64,000 bases of DNA from Stagonosporopsis chrysanthemi (Eukaryota; Ascomycota; Dothideomycetes; Pleosporales; Didymellaceae): positions 52,846-116,845 of the forward strand of contig JAFISE010000105.1 of NCBI GenBank assembly GCA_022560025.1, in the 5' to 3' direction. Below, piece after piece: positions 44,537-55,489 of this stretch. A model generated the notes under the pieces. That model did no database searches, was not told the origin of the DNA, and saw nothing but the letters and a program-made list of their open reading frames with translations. A program made the translations under genes and the position numbers. Numbering within the stretch: the first letter of the stretch is position 1; each line of letters starts with the position of its first letter.

Positions 44537-45519
44537 AAGGCGCTCTGACGGACGTCTAAATGGCTGCTGTGATCGTTTTGGAACGTAAGAGCCCAGGACT
44601 CAAGAAGACATGGCAAACCTACGTGCAGGATCTGGTGATTGGGTTCGGTGCCGAATACATCGAGAGTTTCTTTGACATTATCATCAGCGTGTAAGATGGA
44701 CCGGGATGTCTGCTTGTGGCGTGCTCAAATTCTCGTCGTGGTTCGGGGCCCCACAGTACCCTGGTAGTGAGCAGGCAGCCGCTGGAGAACTGAATGTAGG
44801 TTCAACAAGTGCAGACAGTCGGTCCAAGCATTCGCAATGTATGAAAACTGTAAAGGTATCTTCCATAGGGAGAGGACTTGTATTGTCACTTTCGTTATGA
44901 TCTTGCCCGTGGTGACGATGAGCAGTATGCAGAAACAAGACTCGCGAGCAGCTCGATCAATGGTGACCCTCGGTTGATTCTTATGCTGTTGTGGAAGAAC
45001 TGTCTCCCTCTACTTCCGCCGTAACTGCTGACAAAATTGGACGGACACACACATGGTGACACGTAAGAACCAATTAAGTATACTGCCGCTGTTCTAAATA
45101 GGCCAACATTTTGGGATGGAGCTCAGCGTTGCCCCATTCAAAATGCAGTCCTAGAACGCCAGCCCTTGGTGTTGGGAGTCATGTCACGCATACTGAACGC
45201 GCCTTGATATATTTGTGTGTAGAATACATTACCGGGGGCCCGTATCAAGACTTAGCATCGAAAGTATGGGTCCGAACAGATACGTACAAGAGATCCGATA
45301 CTGGAGCAGGCGCAGGCCGGCCAATCAGAGTGGTACGTGAGCTCGATCCCGGACGTTTCACTTGACGATCCTGGACCAGTTCTAGTTCATGTTAAGGGGA
45401 CATGTGTATTGAATGGCAAATTGGTTGCCTCACATCTCACCAATCCTATCATTTTACTGACAGTGCGACCATTTCACTAATAAAGTAGCTGTTCCTGGCT
45501 GGAACCGTGTGAGATCAAA
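44537..45519. other. Intergenic, no gene seen
   Basis: Short frames only. Confidence 0.5.
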
Positions 45520-45960
45520 TCACTTAGCTAGTCTGGCCATCATCGCCTTCCTGGCAACCTGAGCAGCGTTGTCCAATCTTGCCAGGTCCCCTCTGGTTTC
45601 GATTTTGCCGTTCAGAAGATCTTTCATAGATCATCTGATATCTCTACTTGTCTCGTAAGAAGGTTTTGCGGCCGGAGCACTTCTCTGTAGAATATCGCGA
45701 TATAATGCTGAACACGATCCCATTCTGCAACGCCGAGAGTAGTGTTAGTAGACAGTCTTGAGACCTGGGCTAGGAAAGAAGAGGCTGAGTCCTTGGCCGC
45801 ACTGAAGTGTTCAATCACAATATTTTGTTCGTACAGTCATGCAGGATTGAGAACAGACCGTGTGCTTGTTTGTCCTTGTGCACAGCTGTGGTTACTTCCG
45901 ATTTAATTTCTTTCCAAATCTTCGAAACCCGACCTGCCGCAAGCTGATGCGAGTGAGACT
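45520..45960 (-). pseudogene. C-terminal remnant of an unrecognised protein gene with frameshifts
   Basis: On the minus strand three protein-like pieces follow each other in changing frames. They are a helix rich in Lys/Glu near 45940-45830 (IWKEIKSEVTTAVHKDKQAH), then 45624-45818 (FLAQVSRLSTNTTLGVAEWD to TRQVEISDDL), then 45520-45621 (MKDLLNGKIETRGDLARLDN to MMARLAK, stop). No splice sites join them, so single-base shifts are the simplest explanation. I do not recognise the family. Confidence 0.35.
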
Positions 45961-46931
45961 AGGTATTGACACAATCTGCGTGTTTTAGCTTCTTGATCAA
46001 GACCCGCACAACTCATCTATTCTCTGAGGCTTGCGAAATCCTCGAACCGATTCTTTCACAGTAAGGGAGTCTGAGGCCGTTGAATCAATCGTGAGGATCG
46101 CTCAATCTCACAAAACACACTAGCCGACGGGCGCTTTACACCGCCATCTCGATACGAGACGCTGAGAATGCTGAACCCAACGATTACTTCCATCGAGACC
46201 TTCCAATAATCTCGAGTGTAGTTTGGCTATAGATCTACCCCACAGTAGTGATAGACTTCCAAGCTTCACCAGTCTAGTTGCGCTTTCCAATATTTATCCC
46301 TGCCGTGTATCTTGCCTTCCAGATTTGTGCAAGTAGTGGTTTCAAATCAAGATCGGCGAGCTTCGAGCTGAGAACATGTGTGTGACTGAGTCAGCCAGGC
46401 AGCGCCCTGTCCAATCTTCTGAGTGCTTAGACGTTCAATTTGCTTGGCTCACTTCTATTGAACATCGTTTTGGTGTCGGTTTCAGCATCAAAATCATCCA
46501 CTGGATAAATCACCTTGACGTGGAGATGCGGCCACGCACTCGTACCGAGGGGTCTTTGGGATCTTGTCCTTGTGGTACGAACGAAACATTGTGTAACCGG
46601 CGTGACAAAAGCTGATTTCCTTGCATCAAGGCCTGATGTAGGTCTGGAAAGTCTTTCGACACCGTAATGGGCCACTACGTTGCTTGCTAGTATACTTTGA
46701 AGCCGGACCGGGGGGGGGGGGTCCGTGTTGGAATTTCCAATCACAGGCTGAAAACACGGCGCCTGGCGGACGCAGCGCTGTCAGCTCCTCCTCAGCAAGA
46801 GTGCTGGTTAACTTTGCCTGAATCTTCTTTAAAGCAGGTATATAAAGTAAGGTCTTCGGTGGATTGACTTGTTCACTCTTCTACCTCAAAAGTACCGCAC
46901 AATCCTTGTTCAGCTATTGATCATCTCTAAG
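45961..46931. other. Intergenic, promoter of the secreted Cys-rich gene
   Basis: No gene is supported. A run of twelve G bases lies at 46710-46721. Confidence 0.5.
46839..46847 (+). promoter_or_regulatory. TATA box of the secreted Cys-rich gene
   Basis: TATATAAAG lies 85-93 bp upstream of the ATG at 46932 and is followed by a pyrimidine-rich stretch, the usual layout for a strongly regulated fungal promoter. Confidence 0.5.
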
Positions 46932-48651
46932 ATGGCTAAATACTCCTTCTTCATTGTGCTTGCTATGGGTAAGTAGCTATATTCTATAAAGTCTCCCTTC
47001 TTTCCAATCTTAGGTGTGGATGACTCATAGACTGAGTAGCCTTCGGCTGGTCCCTCGCAGAGATTAGGAATCCCGTTTGCAGTCTTGGATGTGCACAGTG
47101 GTGCGCGATCAACTTCGACGAAGCGACGGGAGCCAATTGTACCAGTCTTGCAGCGCAGGGCTCTGGACCTTGCTATGATTGTGGTCCCCGTGGTACCCGT
47201 CCTCATCAAAGGTTGTGCGAAGGCGCATGTAGCGATACCAGCTTGGACAGCAACAATTGCGGGGCGTGTGGAAATTCTGTAAGTTTCAAGAGAGTGCGGT
47301 GTCTTTATGACACCTGTTAATCACAGCTCAGTGCATCACCGGTTCAACTTGCTCATCAGGCGCCTGTGTTTGCAACAACTCTGACCAGCCTCCTTGCAAC
47401 GGGCAATGCCCGGACTTTACTTCTGACCCCAACAATTGTGGGGCCTGTGGACAGTCTGTATGTACTCTCACGGGACTGTTCCCATCGTGCAGCTTCTGGA
47501 GCTTCATTCCCAATCTTGGGGGTTCTCAGATCGGGCTGCACAGCACTAGATTGCGCAACTATCACTAACACCATCTCCAGTGCGCACTCGGCACCACCTG
47601 CCTGTCTGGCGTCTGCGCTCCCCATCCTGACACCTGCTCGAACCCCGGAGGTTACTCAGCATCCTGTTTCGATGTGATGCGAGGCATATTGGCAAGCAAC
47701 TCAATCGCAAGTCCGCAGCTAGTGGGTTATCGCGCAGAGAGTGCAATGATGGGAATCACGACACCGACCGATTTCTTAGCGACACTGGGTACAAACCCAT
47801 GCCAGAGATACACGGATCCGACAGAGTACAGTTCCTGTGTCGAACTGTTGGCAAACGCACAATTTGTAAGCCAATTGACCGACATAACAAACGGGTTGCT
47901 GAGTGCATTCCGAACATGCGCTTCAGTCTTTGCAACGGATGGACAAGACTATCGGATAGTCTTTGCAGGATCGAATAACGCCAGCGCTACTGAGACAACT
48001 GGAACAAGGGCTGCCACTTGTACGGTACAAAACAATACCAAAAGGCATGAGAAACGTACACCTGGTGTTGAAGAGAATTACGACCTGACAGGGGGCATGC
48101 TGGAAGCCATCGAGTATTATGGAAGTATCGCGACTACACCGATGCTGGGTAACCTCAAGTCGTCTGGCCTTCAGTTGACACGCAAGCAATTGAGCACCTG
48201 CAGCCAGACCGGAGTATGCTTCCAGACATGCCCGGATTGCAGGGACCAACAAACGTACTGTGGCACACAAGCGACCACAATAACAACAGCAGTGTGCGGG
48301 AGCTTGGGTGCAATAGTCAGTGTCGGGGTGGCTGGATTGGCTGGAGCTGCATGCGGAGCAGCGTGCGGTCTGGCAGCAATAGCATGCTTGCCCTTCTGTG
48401 TAGGGGTGGCCAGCGGAATATCAGGTGTGGCTGTCAGCACTGCGTGCACAGTACAGATGAGCACAATTTGCGACCCGCTTACTCAGCGGTGTGCAAACTG
48501 CAATTCGGCGAACAACGGGATATGTGATGCACGCAGTACACAATGTTGTGCGGGTGAGACAGGCACCCGGTGCGGAGCAGGTTGTTGTTGCTGCCCAGTG
48601 TGCTTTGCTCCAGGTGGCATCAACTGCGCATGCACAGCAGCTCCATGCTAG
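46932..48651 (+). CDS. Secreted cysteine-rich protein with NNCGACG repeats
   Basis: Exons 46932-46968, 47040-47278, 47332-47457 and 47581-48651 encode 490 residues. The first two exons together supply a signal peptide (MAKYSFFIVLAMAFGWSLA). Two repeats of the pattern D-x-N-N-C-G-A-C-G-x-S followed by C occur, and the introns lie exactly at the Ser-Cys junctions, so exon shuffling or duplication is likely. Next is a globular part with N-glycosylation sites. A Gly/Ala/Cys-rich hydrophobic segment follows (from VCGSLGAIVSVGVAGLAGAA onward), and the protein ends in a tail very dense in cysteine (GAGCCCCPVCF). NNCGxCG repeats occur in secreted fungal and plant proteins of unclear function. It could be an effector or a wall protein, and no enzyme motif is visible. 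Confidence 0.75.
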
Positions 48652-49164
48652 AAGGGCCGATACTTTGATCCTCCTCTGTGTTTAACAAGGCGGCCGGCTA
48701 GCAGCAGAGTAATCCCGATGAATCAACACTCATAACGACTTATGAGAAAAATAGCCAGGCGGAACCCAGACGTGCTTGAGCTTATCCTGCACTAGCGCTG
48801 TTTACAGCTACCCATGTATACATACTGTTCGTAGCTTCGCACAATACAAACTCAGTTCAATCCTCAAATCTTCCCGCACTGCTTGCACTCACTGCAACAC
48901 AAGCCGCCCCACAATAGAAAACTCTTCGTAAAGAGCGTAGTTTCCGTATTTGCTTCAGGCGTGGACATTTCTAAGCTGCCACCATGTTCTGTAAATCTTG
49001 GCACCGGATCTTCCGGAACCGGCCAGCAAGATGTACAGTGAAACAACACGTGCGCAATATGCCTGCACTCACATCAAAACCAACAGCCTTTCTAATTCGC
49101 CAACTCTCATCACTGCTATTGAATTTGAACGCATACACCTACTACGTCTTTCTCAGATTTCAAG
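48652..49164. other. Intergenic with the second 115-bp repeat copy
   Basis: No gene is supported. It is the upstream region of the ADC-like gene. Confidence 0.6.
48785..48899 (+). repeat. 115-bp dispersed direct repeat, copy 2
   Basis: It matches 40486-40600 with five mismatches, four of them transitions. It lies about 270 bp upstream of the ADC-like start codon and contains TTCGCACAAT, close to the motif of the BVMO promoter. Confidence 0.9.
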
Positions 49165-49917
49165 ATGCCTTTCGGAGAACTCCCAGTCTGCAGCACCTCT
49201 ATTCCGCAATTTGCATCCCCATACACCACTGGCCGCAATCACTTCAAAGTTTCCTGCGTTGTCGTCGAGTACCACACAACAGCCGCGGCTGCGAAGGCTG
49301 TAATTCCAGATATCCTGGAAATCGACGAGGAGCCCTTGTGCCGATCGACTATATTCACCTACCACATGAGCACTGTTGGCGCTTACAACGAATATGTCCA
49401 CCAAATTGAAGTCACTTGGAATGGGAAGAAATATGATTTCGTTGTCAGCTTGATTCTTGACAACGAGTCGGCTATATTTGCGGGTCGTGAGCAATGGGGC
49501 TTCCCGAAGGTGTTTGGCAACGTGGACTTCAACATCAAAACCGCCTCCGCTCATATGATTGGATCTGTGGAGCGACCGAAGGGACAACACGTTGTCCAAC
49601 TTGGGTTCACCCCAATGGCCAAACATACAGGACCCAGGCCTCCAGACAACGTCAAACAAAGCCTCACACTCCGCATTATCCCGTCACCTATTGAAGGATC
49701 ACAGCCAGATGTCAAGGAACTTTTGTCCGCCCATATGGAGTTTTCTGGTGGCGATCTATGGTTGGGAAAGGGATCCATCGCATTTCCAGTGGCATCTGAT
49801 TACAATCCTTTTGCAAGGATGCCGGTCGTCAAGTACGGCAAAGCGTTCTATTTGGACAATGTTGACGCGGAGTTACTTTTCAAAGATTCATGGAAGTTGG
49901 GGGAGAAAGGAAATTGA
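49165..49917 (+). CDS. Acetoacetate decarboxylase-like protein
   Basis: One frame of 250 residues starts at 49165 (MPFGELPVCSTSIPQ). It belongs to the acetoacetate decarboxylase fold family: AGREQWGFPKVFGNVDF contains the WGFPK lysine that forms the Schiff base in true decarboxylases. VASDYNPFARMPVVKY lies near the C-terminus. Fungal members occur in specialised-metabolite clusters, where they may decarboxylate or cyclise beta-keto acids; the substrate here is unknown. No introns. It is followed 610 bp downstream, on the same strand, by the BVMO gene. Confidence 0.82.
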   Translation: MPFGELPVCSTSIPQFASPYTTGRNHFKVSCVVVEYHTTAAAAKAVIPDILEIDEEPLCRSTIFTYHMSTVGAYNEYVHQIEVTWNGKKYDFVVSLILDNESAIFAGREQWGFPKVFGNVDFNIKTASAHMIGSVERPKGQHVVQLGFTPMAKHTGPRPPDNVKQSLTLRIIPSPIEGSQPDVKELLSAHMEFSGGDLWLGKGSIAFPVASDYNPFARMPVVKYGKAFYLDNVDAELLFKDSWKLGEKGN

Positions 49918-50527
49918 TCTCAACAAGGATTGCCTAAACATGTACCTAGTCGGGGCTTTATGATATTCGACCCGGTAAAAGACAATTGCAGTGTAGTTTA
50001 GGTACGAAAACGAGATCAAAGTTCAGCCTGTCTTCGTAGATACAAGAAAGAGTTCCCCATCATAGGTCATGTGATGCTCATTCCCACGGCCCCACCGTGC
50101 AGCGAGACATTTGTTCACAAAACTAATGCTCTTGTCGTCGACAATTGCTTCTTCAAGCCACCTCACTACTCCGATGGTTGAATTCCCAGAATCATTAACA
50201 AATTCTCAGAAACCTCGAGTGTGATGTTTGGGTACTCAGATACTTGGCCCCACTTGGCGATCGAGTTTCACCCCGCGTCTGATGTCGCACAATGTCGCAC
50301 AATGTCGCACTCAGTCGCACAGAGATCGCACCCGAAGTTCCGGTGGCACCCACAGATCCATTCTGAGGTCGATAGCCATGAGCACTCAAGCCACGCCACA
50401 ATGTAGATTCCAACGCACTATATACATTAAAGAGTCGTCCAAGATGATTAGGGAAACGGCAGAATCGAATGCAAGATCTTCTTCTTTCAAGTGCTAATAT
50501 CGTGACAAGTAGATATCACAAGTCAAA
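49918..50527. other. Intergenic, BVMO promoter
   Basis: No gene is supported. It holds the TCGCAC array listed separately. Confidence 0.6.
50281..50331 (+). promoter_or_regulatory. Five phased copies of TCGCAC upstream of the BVMO gene
   Basis: TCGCAC starts at 50285, 50295, 50305, 50315 and 50326, so copies are spaced 10, 10, 10 and 11 bp, one helical turn apart. Three are extended to TGTCGCAC. The array ends about 200 bp before the start codon at 50528. The regular spacing suggests a binding-site array, although a simple minisatellite is possible. Confidence 0.55.
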
Positions 50528-52723
50528 ATGGTCCATTCTCAACTATCTCTTGGTAAAAATGTCGATCGCATCGCAAACGGCGCTCCTAGTTCGATTGCAC
50601 CAGGCACCGAACCCGAATACACCTATCCAAAGCACTACATGGGCAAACCCCGTCCAATTCGAGTAGTCGTCATTGGAGCTGGTATATCAGGCATAGCTGC
50701 AATTAAGATCTTCAAGGAAAAGTTCAAAACCAAACCAGTTGAGTTGGTCATCTATGAACGGAATGTTGATGTCGGAGGAACTTGGCTCGAAAACCGCTAT
50801 CCAGGGTATGTGAACATTCATCAACAGTACAGATCTTGTATGATTGGCTTGTTTATGCGGGCAAAACCATGGTGACTAACAAGCTTTGCGATGGTGAACA
50901 GTTGTGCGTGCGATGTCCCAGCTCATGCATACACGTACTCCTGGGAAGGCAATCCTGACTGGAGTCATGCCTACGTCGGAGCTCCCGAACTTTTCGACTA
51001 CTTCAAGGGTCGTGCCCAAGCGTATGGTGTTTCGGACCATCTCCATCTCGGGCATCAGGTTGAAGAAGCAGTGTGGGATCAAGGTAATGGCCAATGGAAG
51101 GTCAAAATCCAGATTCTGTCCACAAAAGAGACCTTTACGACGAGCGCTGAGGTTCTCATCAACGCTGGTGGCTTTCTAAAGTATGTTTCACTTTCCATAC
51201 CTCTCTCAAGTGATTCAAGGTTAGGAAACTGATGATGCAACTCTCCTAGCAAGTGGAAATGGCCTGAAATCGAAGGACTAAAGGACTTTCGAGGCTACTT
51301 GGCTCATTCTGCTCGCTGGGATGACTCCTATGACTTTACTGGTAAAACGATTGGTGTCATTGGCTCAGGCTCATCAGCAATCCAGATCGTTCCCGAATTG
51401 CAACCTAGTAAGGCTAAGTTCCAGTATTCCCAGTCTCTTGTTATCGTTGCTCGTGCGTACATGACACTTTGCTGACATGTGTTGCTTGGGATAGTTGTCA
51501 AGCATATGGTATCCTTCAATCGATCGCCTACCTGGATCACTCCGGAATTCGTCGAAGAATTTGCCCCTGATGGCCGAGACACTGCATTTACTGCTGAGCA
51601 AAAGAAACAGTGGAAGGACAATCCAAGCCTGTTACTCAGCTATCGCAAGCTCATCGAAGACTCCATGAATCATTTTTTTGATGTCCAATACAAGGCTTCA
51701 GATGCTCAAAAGGGGGCACTCTCGAAATTCACACAGACCATGGCCAGTAAGCTGAACAAGAAACCAGAACTTGCGAAGGTTTTGATCCCGAGCTTTGCAG
51801 TTGGTTGTCGCAGGTAAGATGAGCTAAGATCCCGCTATTCACGAACCTTAATCCATTACAAATGCTGAGTGCTTGCTTTATTGTAGACTCACGCCAGGCC
51901 ACAAATACCTCGAGTCCCTTGTTGAGGACAACGTGACCGTTGAAACAGAACCGATCTTGAGAATTCATGCAGATGGGATAGAAACCCAGGAAGGCACAAG
52001 ACACCAAGTTGACGCAATCATCTGCGCTACAGGTTTTGACACCTCCTACAGGCCCGCGTTTCCTGTGATTGGCCTTGAGGGTAAAGACCTTCGAGATGCT
52101 TGGAAAGAAGAACCACGAGCATATTTGTCTGTCGCGGCGAACGGGTACCCAAATTATTTCAGTAAGTGCCAAGACTTGGACGCTTCCAGCTGAGTGACTG
52201 TCTATGCTAAACTGAACCAGTTATTGGCGGGCCTAATTTTCCTCTCGCAAATGGGGCCGTTATACCCTGTCTTGAAAAGTGTATCGAGTATGCGTTTCGG
52301 GCGGTCGAGAAGATACAAACTCAAGGAGTACGATCTTTGCATCCCAATGCTGAGGCAGTCAACGAATTCCAGGAACACAAGGACAGCCTTATGAGGGACT
52401 TGGTTTGGACTTCGGGCTGCCGTTCTTGGTAAGTCTGTCCAAAGAACCTGTCAATAGACTTTTACTGACTCACTTCGACAAACAGGTACAAAAATGGTAA
52501 AGCTGACGGGAAGGTCTGGGGCCCGTGGTGTGGATCTTCCATCCATTTTCTTGAGCTTATTTCAGAACCTAGGTGGGAAGACTGGGATATCGAATATTTT
52601 GCAGGAAACAGGTTTCAATTCCTGGGTGATGGTAGAACTGAGAGGGAACTACTGTGCCAGGACCTTTCCTACTACCTGCGTGAGCCCGGGGCTGAATTAG
52701 TCACGTCTCTCTGTAAGAAATAG
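50528..52723 (+). CDS. Flavin-dependent monooxygenase, Baeyer-Villiger type
   Basis: Seven exons were assembled in phase: 50528-50805, 50902-51180, 51250-51407, 51495-51813, 51887-52161, 52221-52428 and 52486-52723. They give 584 residues. Baeyer-Villiger monooxygenases use FAD, NADPH and O2 to turn ketones into esters or lactones. Visible motifs are the FAD Rossmann fold VVVIGAGISGIAA, GGTWLENRYPGCACDVPAHAYTYSW, and the BVMO fingerprint FRGYLAHSARW (F-x-G-x3-H-x3-W). Also present are the NADPH Rossmann fold IGVIGSGSSAIQ and the late ATGFD motif. All introns are short with GTATGT, GTAAGG or GTAAG-type donors. Regiospecificity and substrate cannot be inferred. The neighbours suggest a short pathway with the ADC-like and ADH proteins. 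Confidence 0.92.
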
Positions 52724-53329
52724 AAAGGAGGAAGGGAATATTTCTGTCGAGCTATCTAAGAGTTCTTTTAAATAGGCCCGGCTTGCAGGGTTACGTTTGG
52801 AAAGCAGACTTTCACCTACAGTGGGTGTATTAGTCTCAGACTTGGTAATCCCACGGAGTAGAAGTCTTTTGTCAAACACCCTCCATCCATACCGTGAAAA
52901 TCTACAACGTAGAGACATACTACAGCCTTTCCACGTAAGCAAATAAACCTGCAATAATCGGCAATGTTGACCCATCGCGGAACAGATTACATGGTTTTAA
53001 ATGTCCTCTAGCAAATTATCTGATTGGGACACCCATTGGTGTAGCATGCGGTACCAAGGTTGTTAGCAGATGTAGCTACCAGATTTGCTCCGGACAGGTC
53101 GGACTGATAGAAGATGGTCTCTGGCCCATCTAAATGTGTGGAACAGGATGAGAAGCACTTGAAGATGTCACCGGGCCGTAGCGATCTAACACCTATTCCA
53201 ATTGTCCTCTGCTTGCGATATGCTCCGCTAAACAAAGCGCACACGTTTATTCCTCCACTCTTTCAGGCTTTGCTGACCCACTACTGTTATGTTATATATA
53301 GCTGATGCCGGTTGCGAAGGATTGGATGC
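52724..53329. other. Intergenic, no gene seen
   Basis: It separates the BVMO gene from the LINE relic. Nothing is supported. Confidence 0.5.
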
Positions 53330-54420
53330 ACGCTGAGGACCTGCAAACGTTGTGTTGGGGTTCTATTCTAGACTGTCGCTCCATTCGCTGCCGGTAGGAT
53401 ACCGGTGCAACCCTCGCAACTTCCATGCGCTCATACCCTTCTTCTCTATGACACTCGCATCTGACCTCTTCGTATCCTGTACAAAAAAAGTGATTGCCTG
53501 TACGATCTTCAAGGTAGGCTTCCACTTCTGATTGGCGAATAGAGCTCCTGGGAAGATGAAGAACCGCATATGTTGGGAACGATAAGCTTCCACGCTCTTC
53601 TCATTCTATTCTTTGTCCTCTGTGAATGTCAAATTCCGGGCAATGTAGTAAGAAATGCTCCACGTTTTTCTTGATCCGCACTGGCATAGTTCGCTGTCAG
53701 CCTGCCAATCTCAAAGACAACCACTATTTCAACAGTATTATGCGCGCCATTTGGCTATTATTGTTGGATCGGCTCGTTTTAATTCGTCATAGAGTTCACG
53801 GCCATGTATATCAGATAGCGCTGAATTTTATCTTCTCAGAAGGTTAGCCACGTTTAGCGACTGAAAGAAGGCACAGTTACGCTTTTCTTGGCTGCTAGCT
53901 GGTTTCCGAACCTCTTTTGATTCAAATTCCTTGTTTTCTAACAAGCAGCCTACTCTATTTGCCGAGTATGCTAGGCTGTGCGCCATTCCATTACTTAAGA
54001 TCTCGAGCGGCCTGGGATCCAGCTGAGCTGGATCACAAGATGCTATTCTTCTACCGCATCAAGCAAGCTATACCTCTGTCTTAATACCTCACCTTCTTGC
54101 TTGTCTAGTCTCCGGAGAAGACGCAGTGCGCTGACTTGAAGGTTCTTGCGGTGGCCACCGCTCCAATCTTCATGGCCTAGTTGCTGTGGTTTGAAACCTG
54201 TTGCGAAGAGCATGGGACCAATACTTTTGCCCATATTCTGTTAAGGGAGTGATTATGGCCAAGAATACCTAGTGTGCTGCGGCTGGTAAGCCCCAGAGAC
54301 GTGCTACACAGCCCTCTCTCTTTGCTTGGCAGCTCTTGCTGTATCGGGATGGACCGATAGATTCTGATCGAAGGTCACACCTAGTAACGTAAGTTTCTCT
54401 CTCATTATAGCCTAAATACT
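53330..54420 (-). mobile_element. Relic of a non-LTR (LINE) retrotransposon 3' end
   Basis: On the minus strand, fragments appear in the order expected at the end of a fungal LINE polyprotein, with several frame changes and stops. LLGVTFDQNLS near 54400 matches the end of the reverse transcriptase. LSWIPGRS near 54020 is the conserved RNase H WIPGH-like motif. CQCGS followed, one frame over, by VEHFLLHCPEF near 53630-53700 is the C-terminal zinc-knuckle. ALFANQKWKPTLKIVQAI near 53520 is the usual terminal segment. Only about 1.1 kb remains. It lies between the BVMO and ADH genes. It is not strongly AT-rich, so decay is by ordinary mutation more than by RIP. Confidence 0.65.
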
Positions 54421-54523
54421 TAGTACATAGCTAGGTATATTTATTATTGAAAGTAATCTATTGATCTTAGTAGTACTAGTTAATAATAACTCAAGAAAGT
54501 ATCAATTATTACTTGAAATCAAG

Positions 54524-55489
54524 CTATTCTGGGCTTGTGTATAGACGTCCTTGTACTTCGCCTCGGGCAAGTCTTTCAAGCCCGTCTGCCACCTCCGAGA
54601 AAGGGATTTCCGTCACGAGTGGCTCAATCTCACCCGCCGAGATTAGTTCCAGCACCGCCTCGATCTCGCTCGGATTGTTTCCTAGCGATCCCTTTAGTTC
54701 AACACCTCGGGTAACTAGGTCGGAAGTATCGAAAAACACCGTGGCCTCCCCTAAACCCACAAGGACCACCTTACCACATTTCTTGACAAATTTGATAGAA
54801 TCTCTCACAGTAGTCTCTGAGCCGGCAAAATCAATGACAGTATCGATTTCTTCGTCGCCCAGCTCACTGAGATTTTGGCAGCATCTAATCGCTCCCAGAC
54901 GAGTTGCATCGGCAAATTTGGATATGCTGATATCAATACCTATCACTTGGGCACCCGTGAGCGAGGCAATCCTGACAGCATTCAATCCTAGCCCTCCAAG
55001 GCCGACAATGACGACTGTCTGACCGGGCTGGACCTTGGCTTCCACCATGACTGCATGATACGCTGTGGCGATAGAATCTGTGGCAACCGCGGCATGGCTG
55101 AAAGGTACATTGTCTGGGATTGTTACCAGATTTTGGACGGGTGCGATGGCATATTTGGCATAGCCACCATCGACTCCGAGACCCAAGGTCTCTTCCCATC
55201 TCATTAGGTGAGCTGGATGACAAACTGCGCCGACAACTACCCTAGTACCGACTAGAGGTGTTGTGACTGAAGGACCAAGTTTGTCGACAATACCAGCAAT
55301 TTCGTGACCCAAGGTGAGCGGTTTTTTCCTGATCCAGGACTCGCCAATGCCTCTAAGGATTCCGACATCGGAGTGGCACAATCCGGCTGCTTTGACAGCA
55401 ATTCGAACATGACCAGGGCCAGGATCGGGTATGTCAATCTTCCATTTGACCAGCCCTTTCTCGACAGTTTCGTATCGGTAAGCGTCCAT
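54524..55489 (-). CDS. Zinc-type alcohol dehydrogenase (MDR family) without structural-zinc lobe
   Basis: The frame gives 321 residues from MDAYRYETVEKGLVKW at 55489, the family-like start; an ATG at 55627 in the same frame adds 46 unlikely residues. Medium-chain dehydrogenases oxidise alcohols or reduce aldehydes and ketones with NAD(P). Visible are GLCHSDVGIL (catalytic Cys), TLGHEIAGIV (catalytic His-Glu), the Rossmann motif VGLGGLGLNAVRIA, and IGIDIS ending the second strand. The four closely spaced cysteines of the structural zinc site are absent; that region reads CHPAHLMRWEETLGLGVDGG. The ADH promoter side contains the TCGCAC inverted repeat. It is transcribed away from the bZIP gene's 3' end. 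Confidence 0.9.
   Translation of the reverse strand: MDAYRYETVEKGLVKWKIDIPDPGPGHVRIAVKAAGLCHSDVGILRGIGESWIRKKPLTLGHEIAGIVDKLGPSVTTPLVGTRVVVGAVCHPAHLMRWEETLGLGVDGGYAKYAIAPVQNLVTIPDNVPFSHAAVATDSIATAYHAVMVEAKVQPGQTVVIVGLGGLGLNAVRIASLTGAQVIGIDISISKFADATRLGAIRCCQNLSELGDEEIDTVIDFAGSETTVRDSIKFVKKCGKVVLVGLGEATVFFDTSDLVTRGVELKGSLGNNPSEIEAVLELISAGEIEPLVTEIPFSEVADGLERLARGEVQGRLYTSPE

Noticed and set aside
46710..46721. Run of twelve G bases
   Set aside because: It is likely a homopolymer tract or sequencing artefact in intergenic DNA; no regulatory meaning can be supported.
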